DNA of 64,000 nucleotides, from the NCBI GenBank assembly GCA_013368315.1, contig JAACJM010000239.1, forward strand, positions 1 through 64,000, read 5' to 3'. Shown here piece after piece: positions 11,443 to 22,000 of the stretch. The first letter of the stretch is position 1, and every line of letters starts with the position of its first letter. Source of the stretch: Tetrapyrgos nigripes. Lineage: Eukaryota; Basidiomycota; Agaricomycetes; Agaricales; Campanellaceae. The notes under the pieces were generated by a model. It made no database searches. It was not told the DNA's origin and saw only the letters and a list, made by a program, of their open reading frames with translations. The translations under genes and the position numbers were made by a program.

Positions 11443-11660
11443 TGTAAGCGTCTCGCGAGGGCGCAAGGCCTGAGTACATCCAAACGGGGGTTTATTATTG
11501 CCACGGAGGCGAAGTACAGGCGCGTAGAGCGAGTCGAAAGACAGATGGTAGTAAAAGTAATGATAAAGTACGAGTCGTAGCTAGCCGAGCTTAAGTACTT
11601 ATCAACGTGAGAAAATATATAATATGGAGATAATTCTAAATACGGTAACGAGGCGTTACA
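11443..11660 (-). repeat. Gypsy 5' LTR (right copy), 218 bp
   Basis: Begins TGTAAGCGTCTC and ends GAGGCGTTACA on the plus strand; target duplication GAACA follows at 11661-11665. It retains many CpG sites that are TpG or CpA in the left LTR. Confidence 0.95.
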
Positions 11661-14009
11661 GAACAGCACGACAAAAGTTTTGATAATAATTTTGAGGAAG
11701 AATACGACGAAAGACACCAGGTCCAAGCACAAACACATAGAGGTAAAACTCTTGTGTCTTGTAGCCGCTGTTGATTTTTTCAGCAGGATTTCAAGGTGGA
11801 CGATGGAAAGATGAGGGGAAGTATGATCTCCTTCTCGCGATATCAGCCCCATGCTCTATCCATACATCTCCAACAAGCTTCATCCAATCCCATGATCTCT
11901 TGTCATCAGAACGTGCACATTAAATGGTACCCCTCCAGACTGCGATGAAAAAGGATGCCAGATTCAGGAATAAGTGCATCAGATCAATGGTGAAACACTT
12001 GGGAACTGGCAGCATTAAATCCTGGTCAAGCCCGAGAAGAATTGATGGCTTGGATATTCCCGTCTCTTTACGCTTATATTCATATATCCTCTGTGTCCCA
12101 GAGCACATAACCATCTCCAACTCCTTGCGATAATCCTCAACAGACAGGGAATTGATGGTAGTGGGATCAATGTCAGCATGGCCACAATCATAAACATTGT
12201 AGTCGTCTGGAAGCAGATGAACAGGATAGTATATGCCAACATTTGGTTTGTGGCGTCCCTTCATATTACACCCCAAGCGACATCTACGGGCTCCATGATG
12301 GCCAACATGACCATCAACATCAGGAAGTGCAACTGCATCAGCATTTGCAATGATTGGAATCAGGCGACTGTGAAGAAGAGATGTGGAAGCAGCATCCCAA
12401 ACGCAAAGTCCGAGACCATCGTTCTCCTTCTGCAATCCACGAATATGATGCAAAGCGCGAAAGAGAAAAGACTCAATAATCTTGGGTTTTTTGGGACCTA
12501 GCACTATGCCACCAATAAGAATTCGCTTTTTCTTGTAGCGTAAGGATGGATCCATGTCTGCGATAACATATATCCAAAAGTAGACATTGGATTGTTTATT
12601 CTGATAAAGCTGAGCACCATCCCAAGACATCATAAACACTGTGTCCTCCGGTTTGATCTGAAGTTTCTCGTGGAGATCGAGAAAGTCATCTCCACAGAAT
12701 ATGTCATCATATTGTCTCTGCTTGTACCCATCTTCTATACCCTCCAATTCATCCAACTGCTCTAAAATCCTTGTGGTTTTAGAATGTCGATACTGCCATT
12801 CATCAGAACCTCTAGCAGATCAAAACAAGGCCTGAATCTGAGGACCAGCTGGAAAAGTTTCGAGAATCTGACGTGGTACCCTTTTGCCTGTTTGCTGGAG
12901 TGTTTCCTGACAGTAGCAATGCTCTTGGCATATGCGGCACTGTTCATCGTCGGCAAACGGTCCAACAAATGCAACACATGAGTTGATACACATATCATCT
13001 GCAATCGGATGGATTCCTGTAATCACGGAGATTTCCTTTCGAATTTGGTGATAAGAATACATTCCGCTTTCAGGATAGCGGAGGAGAATAGCATCACGAA
13101 ATTGAAGAATAGGTTTTTTCGGATGCATGGGTAATGGAAAGAAAAACATCGAGAGAGACTCGGAGTCGAAGAGCGGGATCAGAAATGTCAACCGGCTCTG
13201 TGGGTGGGTTTCGGAGCCTATGAAAGGTGCCTTCATCAAGTTTCCCATTATCGAGTGTAGCGTTCTCGATTTCTTTTATGAGCTTTCGCACAGTTTCAAC
13301 GTCTTCGATGGAACAAGGCGTATCAAGAATGTCGGAATGGCGGGGTGCTGGCTCCTGGAATGGGATTTGTTGCTCTTGATCTCGGCGTTCTTGTCGCTCC
13401 ACCCCAGCAATACTTCCTGGATCCAGCCCAGGGAGAATAGGATCACCAGATTCTGAGCCACTACCACGATCTGGGTTGAATTCGGACTGGTCGGAATCAG
13501 GAATATCAATGGCATCAACATCCATGACTCCACTGCTGTGAAAGTCAGGCCTAGGAGGACTTATAGACATGTGATCATTGTAGTTGTGATCCTATCAACA
13601 TAAATTTGAGTACGGAAATTCCATTCATCTCTTTAGCTACTTACAACTTGTTGACCGTCATCTGAGTCTTGAGATGGTCGCATTTCTGGCTCACTAGACT
13701 GACCAAACTGGTGTTCATCTGTATCCGGCTACATTTGGAATCAGAAAAAAAAATAAACATAGTGTAAGTGAAAGAAATATTTACAGTGCGTGTTGGTTTA
13801 GTTGAGGGTCCCGGACGTTGGGTATCGTCTCCTGGTGTACTTCCATAACCTCGGCTTGTTCTCCAATCCTGGAAGGTCTGGGAAGGAACCTCAATTGACT
13901 GGGCTTCCCTTGCAGCTTTCGTATGGCGCTGCTTGGTACGCTTGTGGACGAGTTCGCCTTTACAGCGGTCACAAGGACATGAGACAAAGTCAGGATCAGG
14001 ATCAGACAT
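11661..14009 (-). pseudogene. CACTA/Tnp2-type transposase, interrupted by Gypsy element
   Basis: Three exons fit in frame: 14009-13785, 13728-13645 and 13591 onward, with introns of 56 and 53 nt (GTAAAT...TGTAG and GTAAGT...ATAG). The N-terminus has a CxC...CxxC segment (CPCDRCKGELVHKRT). Next come CINSCVAFVGPF with a CxxC...C cluster and a PxGPQIQAL block, then the core: SWDGAQLYQNK, RYKKKRILIGGIVLGPKKPK, VGHHGARRCRLGC and FTIDLMHLFLN. This is the pattern of the large Tnp2-like transposases of Agaricomycetes. Breaks: an extra T in a TTT run near 13100, TGA at 12820-12822, TAA at 11920-11922, TGA at 11791-11793; both TGAs fit CGA-to-TGA. The frame runs into the Gypsy LTR at 11661, and a few codons resume beyond 2016. 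The assignment to Tnp2 (rather than the related Plavaka group) is by memory of motifs. Confidence 0.85.
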
Positions 14010-14895
14010 GGTTGGAAAGTGGAAGCTGGTATTGTAGGGTTCTCGGACGGTAATTACATGGTATTTAAACGAAAGTCGAAAGAGCGTCAAGTAGAAACAA
14101 GGCTGCGGCAAACATTGTGCATGCCTGACGCATGGTTACAATAAAGATTCTTGAATGAAAGTAACTTGCATTAATGCTAGCAATATTAATGAACGGAATA
14201 CATGCTTACCTGTGGCTCTCCGAGCCTAGCTTGAGTGTCTCTGAGCAGATACATACTTGCAGCGTAAGTAAAAGGGTGAGGATGAGCAAGTTTTATGAGC
14301 GTACCGTGTTGCTCACTTTACCTGTCAGCAGTACGCATGACCCACGCGTTCGTTGAGTACAGGTAAGTAACGTTAACTTTGAAACAATGTCAATGGTGCG
14401 GAGTGGAGGGCAGGAAAGGCTGTAGAAAGGAAATGTAAAAGCGAGGAGAAGCTGAAGGCGGGAGAAGCGGAGATGGTGGAAATTCTTCAAGATGAGAAGC
14501 TTACGCGTCGACGCTTTTGAGTCGGACTTTGAATAGACTTGGCGTGAGCAAGCTTTGACTTGTACGTCGTGCTTCGACCTGACAGACAGATGTCCGAATC
14601 GATGACGTCAAACTCGAAGCGAAGATGTCCTAGAAGGTCCCAGATCGGGTTGTGTCAAAAAACGGATTTTCCCATGTCTGCCCATGTCTGCCCATATCCG
14701 CTCATTTCTCCCATAATCCCCCAATGTCGATTTTGACTGGGAGGCCTCAATAGTCAATGGTCCGTTGACATTTCTCACGGCATGCCACACCGCACCTTCT
14801 TCAGACTCAGAAAGATCCGAAGTCAAAATTGATTGTTATACAGAATAAATTGATGACTATTCAAGCGCATGCTCTCAAACACCTTCAAGTTACAA
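14010..14895. other. intergenic, no gene seen
   Basis: Lies between the transposase start and the 3' end of the thaumatin-like gene. It contains a short triple repeat of a CCCATGTCTG-type unit at about 14671-14697. No terminal inverted repeat of the CACTA element could be fixed here. Confidence 0.5.
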
Positions 14896-16962
14896 TTACA
14901 CCTCTGTATAAGTAGGGGGGATGTCCTGCATCTCCTCCGCCGAGCTTTCTCGTTCCATCCTCCACCCGCTGTCAGTATGAACCACTGGCTGATGCTGCCT
15001 ACGCTCTGAGGTTTCCTGTTCTTGTTGTCCCAGTGAAGGATTATGCGGGGAATCGGATGTACGATTATTACGTCCAAGGAGAATGGCTACTCTTTGCTGC
15101 AACTTCAAGTTCCCTAACCGTAGTTGGTTTACGATCTCATCATCATGGTGTCCTGGTGATACTGGTGATGGCTCCGGTGGGTTCGCAGTAGATCCTTTAT
15201 ACGGATTTGGAGATATCATGGAGTCGGACGTAACATTGCTGTATGGATCAAAATCAGGCTGAGGTCTATGGTCAGGAGCTTCGATAAATGGATTGGGTAT
15301 CGTTTCATCCTTTTCTCGATAGCGGCGTTTTTGGCGCCTTTTCAAGAGAATGCATGAAGAGAATGCAGTTAGGATGAGGACAAGTCCGATGGCACCGCCA
15401 GCGATTCCACCAATTGTACCGGCTTTCAAATGACGTCCTGAGCTTGGAGAAGAAGGAGCAGTGCTCACTGCGGAAGATGACGTTGAAGTTTGAGAAGTGC
15501 TCGAGAGTGATCCTGATGCAGACTGGGCTACGGCCAGGGAAGGAGAACTTGATACATGGTGAGCACATCCCTCATCAACGTCGTTCTGGGAAACACAATT
15601 CAAGATTCAAAACTCACGGGCAGAAAGTAAGAGTGTAGTTGGCACTCAAGTCAGAATCGCAACTCTGCAAAGCAGTCCCGCTGGACTCGTCGAAGGCGTA
15701 GGCGTAGGTGTTTGGACAGGCATCCTCTGTGTTTACGAGCGGTTTGTCAGTCAAATGAGTTTAAACGGGGAAAATACGAGCAAAATTCTGACTGAAGTAA
15801 TGGTAGAATTGTACACCATCTGGTGGGCAAGTATCGGGGGAGCTCGAATTTGCGACACAGCAGTCTAGAGAGCTTGCTAGACCACCTATAACGAAATGAG
15901 ACTCGAGTTGGATTGGGCCGGAACAAGTGCATGTCATGACACACCTTTTTCTTCGGCCTCGACAACTACGCAAGAGCTCTTGCATCCTACGATGGTACCG
16001 TTGGGACTGGTCAATCTAAGCACATCAGGACCTGGTCAACGTTAAAATCAATTTTACTGAGTTCAATTTCTTTTGGGAGAGATCCAAAGACTTACAATTG
16101 GCGTTCAAATCAATAGGACAGTCAGCGACATGACAACCAACATTGGTAGTGATAGCCGTGGGCAAGTTGAAGCCATTGACTAGGGATACTTGATTGAGAC
16201 TGTAAGTCAAGGAAGAATCTCTATACATGTTCTTACTTGCCATCATAAAAATCAGGCAGATTCGCCGCAGGATTTTGTAAACTCCACTCTGTGATGGACA
16301 CCGGAGGTATGGGCTGGGAGCAAGATTGCTCGTAAACGTTCAGAATAATATATCATGACTGGCGACGCTTTTACCGTCCCATTCAGTGGATCACACTGCA
16401 ATCCACCGTTGCATGCACCTGTCGAACAGGAACCTGGCCCGCCTCCTGGGTTCTTCGAGAAGTCGCAATCAGTACGGCCCTATTAATGGAACAGACTCCA
16501 TCTCAGTTCGAGCTTTTAAAGGTTAAATTAACAAGCACTTGCCCAGATGGAGCCTCCTGTCCAATTGTTTGGAATATCAAAAGAAACCTCGAACCCAGCG
16601 GGTTGTTCCCAGCTGAAAATTTGTCCAAAAATATGCGTGTCAACGAGCAAAAGCTTTTCGAAGGCTGAAGAAGTCATTTACCCGGTAGCATGGAAAGACT
16701 TTATGCTTGGGTTTGTGAACATCTGAAGGGTAGAGAGAAGAGGTCAGCAATAGTACAGTGCATGCCTGAAGATTTGAACGCACATACCCCGGGCCTGCCA
16801 GTCGGTGCAGATGAATAGATTGTCATCGAAGAGGCTTCAGACAGTGACCCACCAAATCGTAAACGAACAGTCGTTCTTGACCGTCATTGTTCGCCCACTA
16901 GATAAAGAGATGAGAGTGGCGAGAAAAAAGAGAAAGTGTACCATAATCGAGTCTGGTACCAT
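14896..16962 (-). CDS. membrane-anchored thaumatin-like protein
   Basis: Eleven exons close exactly in frame (1455 nt, 484 aa): 16962-16853, 16794-16788, 16722-16682, 16612-16543, 16479-16375, 16313-16241, 16188-16096, 16031-15945, 15885-15778, 15726-15618 and 15547-14896. A hydrophobic signal segment (FLFFLATLISLSS) is followed by a complete thaumatin fold: NDCSFTIW, WGRTDCDFS, CNGGLQCD, FNLP, SLDCC, CPPDGVQFY and DACPNTYAYAF. I count 16 cysteines in the fold, the canonical number (8 disulfides). A Ser/Thr-rich linker, one helix (GGIAGGAIGLVLILTAF), a basic KRRQKRR stretch and a tail ending DIPPTYTEV (PPxY) follow. Exon 2 is only 7 nt. The introns at 16542-16480 and 16240-16189 start with GC (GCAAGT). 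Thaumatin-like proteins of fungi bind or cut beta-glucans; a wall-sensing role is inference. Met at residue 7 is an alternative start. Confidence 0.9.
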
Positions 16963-17022
16963 TGGACGACGTCGATAGGGAAAGGTGACAACGTCATGAA
17001 TGCACTGTATGGTCGACTTGAG

Positions 17023-17029
17023 CTTTATA
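17023..17029 (-). promoter_or_regulatory. TATA box of the thaumatin-like gene
   Basis: TATAAAG on the minus strand, about 60 bases before the proposed ATG at 16962, in a plausible core-promoter position. Confidence 0.6.
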
Positions 17030-17307
17030 GGAGCCCAATGCCGTCATACTGAAAGTCATAGTACCCGTTGCATCAAATGACCTGCGATACCCATACTAAC
17101 AGCCTATACCTATTCTATGCCGAAAGAGCCTTCGAAACGAACAGCATGGTCGGGAAGGCTTGCAGTACCAAAAGAAGACCTTGCCTAGATCCCATCATCC
17201 ACACTTGATTGCTCCACAAGTCCCACAGCTATTCATCCACTTATTTTCAGAAATTTGTTGGATAGATGATGCACAAAAGAGAAGTTAATCACGGGCATCA
17301 GAAATGT

Positions 17308-18007
17308 GCGGGTACACCTTGCGGGTACACTGCGGGTACACTGCGGGTACATGCGGGTACATGCGGGTACCTTTGAATATTCAATACCCTTTGCTTATTA
17401 TGTAGAATCATTGTTAATTAAGCCTTCTGATGGCTCTTTTATTGTGACTGAGGAATAAGCAGCAGAACATAGTAGAAAGGCTTTACAGGAAGCTGACTTA
17501 TAGCTGAAAGGCCTGACCTGTTGAAGACGAAGTAGTTATGATGTCACAGACAGTCTAGGAGAATTCACAGCTGCATAGATCTAAGCAAGTGGCAGATCAC
17601 ACCAAAGAGACTGAGGAGACAGAGAATGATAAAAAATCTAAGAAACAAAGAAGACAATAATGTAGAATACTGACAAAATCATTGAATATATATTTCTGGG
17701 AGCCATATAAAGTAGTTCAAAGTCGTAAATAAGCAGGAAGATTGTGGAATGTAAATACAGAGTCATTGTTATCAGCCTGCCAAAAGGTAAAATTGTGTGG
17801 AGGCATTGAGGTTGGTCAAGATCCATGAGAATGATTCCAGAAATTACCGTAGCAGGCGGGTTAGTATGTAATTCAATACGGGCTTGCATATCTGCAATGG
17901 CCATTAGTTCTTTCCAATGGATTCTCGTACAATATAAAGGCGAGAAACATGGTACCCGTAGGTGGTACCCGCATGGTACCCGCATGTGGCTGTGCACGTG
18001 CGGGTAC
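17308..18007. mobile_element. 700-bp element with opposed GCGGGTAC subterminal repeats
   Basis: The left end holds six copies of GCGGGTAC in 63 bp (17308, 17321, 17332, 17343, 17353, 17363). The right end holds three copies in the opposite sense (GTACCCG at 17952, 17965 and 17976) and a final forward copy at 18000-18007. The last reverse copy and the final forward copy can pair as a hairpin. No long open frame of known type lies between. Arrays of short repeats at both ends are typical of non-autonomous hAT-like elements, but no target duplication was identified. Confidence 0.55.
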
Positions 18008-18444
18008 CTTACCAGCATCTACCCAACATCTAGGTCACTTCTAATGGTTTGAAAACAAGGAATGCTGTAGCTTCTGCACCAATAGTCAGTACCTCAACAT
18101 GCTTAAAGTGTAGAAGTGAATTTCTATCATAAATTTTACTAAATCTCAGTAAATTCACATTGATCTTGGCTTTTCTAGGAATTGGATGCACGAATAGCCT
18201 TAGTGAACACTTGAAACATTGGCTCAGTGATGAAGTAGAATGAGTAGGTTGCATTTACAATGAGATATATGATGAGCTTTATTCATGTGCAGGCTTCATT
18301 TCGAGTCTAAGGGTAATTTTGGTACATAATTCATAGAGCATTGGCTTACAGAGAATGAAAATAGTCTCTACTGCATAGAATAGGCTTGTGGCAAAAATGT
18401 CCAGGCTGTTTTGTAGAGAAATACTTGAGTTAGCAATGAGACTC
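18008..18444. other. intergenic up to the Copia insertion
   Basis: No gene seen. The bases just before the Copia LTR (GACTC at 18440-18444) are the target duplication. Confidence 0.6.
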
Positions 18445-18728
18445 TGTTGAATTGGCAAATTAGTAAGCAGCCATCAACACTAGATTAGATATAGATTAGA
18501 TAGTAATCTAGTTAGTTACGCTTACTGTACATCAGTAGTTCTTAGATAAGTAGTCACATGTACTATCTAGAACAGTATATAAGGGCTCATAGATTGCCCT
18601 ACAACAACAAGGATTTCCCTTAACACTCATCGCTCTTAACCTCTAACAAACCGCTCTAACAAGCACCTTTACATCCCCAGGTAAGTATGCAGTTGCCACT
18701 ACGTATATAGAACATAGCCTGCTCAACA
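18445..18728 (+). repeat. Copia 5' LTR, 284 bp
   Basis: Starts TGTTGAATTGGCAAATT and ends CCTGCTCAACA. Contains a TATATAAGG core near 18577-18585 and, near its end, a perfect splice donor CAG|GTAAGT at 18678-18686. Matched by 24973-25256. Confidence 0.95.
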
Positions 18729-19042
18729 GGTTATGGGCCCCGCAAGCCCTGGACATTGCGCCATCACTGGCAGCCGTCCTAGACTGCGTAATACCTGGTA
18801 GCGCCCCTGCGGCTGCTTGAACATCACCCTCTGAGGCAGAAGTTCTTTACATGCGCCTTTATGGCTGCTGTATGTGCTCAGTAGTGCCTTCACGGCTGCA
18901 AGCTGATATAATGCACACCGGGGATAATCACTGTCATAAGCGCGCTAGCCGCAGCTTTTAATTTATTTTCATGGCGTGTCCTTAACACCGCCGCTTATCT
19001 CGCATATAGGATGTTATGCTGACAGTTTGATTGTATCCCCAG
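18681..19042 (+). other. likely 5' leader intron of the Copia transcript
   Basis: The LTR donor CCCCAG|GTAAGT and an acceptor TATCCCCAG at 19034-19042 would remove 362 nt, including the primer-binding site, and leave the gag start 12 nt downstream of the junction. Both sites match consensus. Splicing itself is inference. Confidence 0.5.
18729..18742 (+). other. primer-binding site, half-tRNA(iMet) type
   Basis: GGTTATGGGCCCCG directly follows the LTR. GGTTATGGGCCC is complementary to the anticodon stem-loop of initiator tRNA-Met (it contains CAT), the internal priming site known for Drosophila copia and related elements. Confidence 0.75.
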
Positions 19043-19054
19043 ATCGCATTTGAA

Positions 19055-22000
19055 ATGTCTTCCGGATCAAGCTTTATGTCCACTGTTCCAGAACTCACTG
19101 GACCGAACTATACCCTTTGGGCCAGTAAGTCCAAATCTTGGCTCCAATCTCAGGGCATCACCTATGTCCTCAATACCTTCAAACCTGGAGAAATCCAGAT
19201 TGTCGGATCTACATCTCCTGTACCAGCTCCTCCCGCAGCTCCTGCTGGAACTACTGGTGGCACCACTGCTGCAGCTGCAGCTGCCACCGATGACAAAGGA
19301 TCTGACGCTGGTAGTCCTTCCCCTCACTTCATTGCTGCTGCTAGCGGTAGTGTCGCTGATTGGGAAAAGGATAACGACAAAGCTATGGGTGTCATCAAGC
19401 TCCGTGTCACTCAAGCTATTGGTGTCAAAATCAAAAATATCACCACCGCTAGAGTAATGTGGGACACTCTCAAAAATCTCTATGGTATGCCTGGAGCTGC
19501 TGAAATCTTTCAGAACTTCAAACGGGCTATGAATGTTGAGATCCCACGTAACGCTCATCCCGGACAAACAATCGATCTCATCAAAATGTACCTAACTCGT
19601 ATCACTAATGCAGGTGCTAACACCGAGATCCCCATGTATCTCCAATACATGATCGTTATCAACAAACTCCCTCCTGACATCTATGCCTACATCATTGCCA
19701 GAATCACTCAGGATGACGTCGACGACTTTGAACATGAGACGCTCGATAGTCTCCGAACTCATGTCGTTAACACCTGGGAAGCTCGTGGCAGAAAGAAATC
19801 TCAATCTGCCAACGCCACCAAAATCATGGCGATCAAACGTAAAGGCAAACCTCCTGTCTTTGAGGAACAGCAGCAGCAGCACCATAAAGGTGGCAGCAGC
19901 GCTTGGAGAGGTAAAGGCCAAGGACGTGGCAACTGGCGAGGCCGCGGAAAACGCGCCGGTGAACAAACACACCAGAAGCAACAAGCCCAGAGCATGGGTC
20001 CTATTAAGTTAGGACACTCACACGTCATACATGCGGCGAAGTTCTTCAAAGAAACTCCGACCATCACGGTCACGGAGCCCTCTACCAAAGATGTGCGTAA
20101 ACCATTCTTTAGCAAGTCGGTAAAGCCTTTTGACAGATTTTTCTCATCTGTCCAGAATGCCTTTAAAACCACTCGTGATAATGGGTTAAAGCCAAATGGT
20201 GAGCTCCTCAAAGACCTTGAACTAGCACACATGTCTCATTCCGAAGCCTCTACCTCTACCTCTATCCCTCGTTCTTCCATCATCTCCGATGGTCGTTCTT
20301 TCATGGAACAATACTATTTGCAAAACCTCGTCGCCCCCTATCCTCCTGGTTACACCTTCTCCCACACCGATTCCAATCCCGAACACGATGACGACCACTG
20401 GTTCGCCATCTGCGACAACAAACCTGTCTCCAACAGTTGGGGTGCCGCCAACTGGGGTACTCCACAGCAAGAGGAGGCGTGGAACAACTTTGGGTGGAAA
20501 CACGACAAGTGTGTGGGAACGGACGACGACGCCGAAATGGCCGAGGAGGACGACAGGCTGTCGGACAGCCTCATTTCCAACGTGGGGAGCATGAACTCGG
20601 AGGAGTTCGAAAAGGAAAAGGAGGAGTCAACCAAGCGCCTCAGAATGTGGGAGGCCGGTCTCGTTGACATGGGGGATTCCGACAAAGAGAACGTCAACCC
20701 CAACCCCAGAACGCTCCAGGAGTGTCTTCAAATGGTCAACAACGAAATGACTCAAAGGTGGTATTCGGGGGAGTTCGACAAGGAGTACAACGATGGTCTC
20801 GAGGACCTCAACCAAATGAGTGCCTCCAATTCATCGGGGTGGAGCCAAGCGCGGTCGGTTACCCCCTTATTCGAGGAAATCTCCACATCCCCATGTGCTT
20901 CCAACTCGGGTGCCGACTCCCTACCGGACCTCATAACACCACCGTCGAGTTCTCCGGATATGGATGTTATATCCCTCAGGTCTGACTCCGAGGAGGAGAT
21001 GATTTCTGAGAGTTGGAATGATGGCAGGTACTACAGGTACGCCACACCTTCTTTCTCTTCCATTGTGAATAGAGTATCTGACACATCCCATACAGTGCAG
21101 ATGATGAGCCCGGTCGCATGTGAATTATTATTATCACATGCTTGTAACATATTTATACATACCGCTCCTCTGGGCTCTATAAGCCCCTCTATTTATAATG
21201 TACCCAATATATTATGTCCCTGTGGGACTTATTATTCATCTTGTGTGAATTGCAAGGGAAAGAATACTCTCATCAACCAGAAACATTATGACAACGCCTG
21301 GTTACTTGACTCTGGAGCATCTGCTCATTATACTTTTGACTTGACCGACTTTGTTGAGTCACATAAAGTAGATCCAATCTCTATTCAAACTGCAAATGGA
21401 GTTACCAAAACCAATACCGCCGGTACTGTCATCATACAACAGGGATCTCGTTACTTCAAGGTAGCCCCTGTTTACTATGTTGCCGATCTCAATCAACGGT
21501 TACTGTCACTTGGCACATTCCTACAGTCAGACAGAGTGACAGTTCATGGATCAGACAAAATGATCATGCTGATGAAGCATGACAAAATGACAGATGTAGA
21601 TAGACAATTAATGCGTCGTCGCTGGTTGACATTTACCAAACGATCACCGGAAGATACCATCTATTATCTTCCTCATACCAAAACTGACGTCGCCTCCTTG
21701 GCAGACGCTATGATTTATGAAATCAACTTTGACTTAGCGCATCAACGCGCTGGTCACCCTTCTCGTGATGTTCTCAAACATCTTCGAACACATACCAACA
21801 GCTGGCCTGAATTCAATATTCCATTACAACCACCTATTTGCCACGGATGTCTTGAAGGTAAAACACCACAACGAGTTTACCCACCATCAGAAAGTCGGGC
21901 ATCGCATCCCTTTGAATTAATCCATTCGGATCTCAAAGAATTCCCCACTGAATCATACCACAAATTCAATTATATGATAATCTTCTTGGACGACTTTACA

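Larger units (their letters stand above)
2017..11660 (-). mobile_element. full-length Gypsy-type LTR retrotransposon, degenerate
   Basis: The element is 9644 bp, bounded by two 218-bp LTRs that begin TGTAA and end TTACA, and flanked by a perfect 5-bp duplication GAACA (2012-2016 and 11661-11665). Coding order on the minus strand is gag, acidic linker, protease, reverse transcriptase, RNase H, integrase and then an extra open region before the 3' LTR. Protease-RT-RNaseH-integrase order is diagnostic of Ty3/Gypsy. The frames carry several shifts and stops, and the RT YxDD motif reads YLVD, so the copy is dead. It sits in the transposase gene of a Tnp2-type element, so it is the younger of the two. 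Confidence 0.95.

Noticed and set aside
11412..11852. 146-codon minus-strand open frame
   Set aside because: It runs through the Gypsy LTR and antiparallel transposase sequence; it has no protein-like conservation and is a chance frame.
17308..17370. Regular short repeats as a CRISPR-like array
   Set aside because: Units of 8 bp with 2-5 bp spacing in a eukaryotic genome; no spacers of proper length and no cas-type genes.
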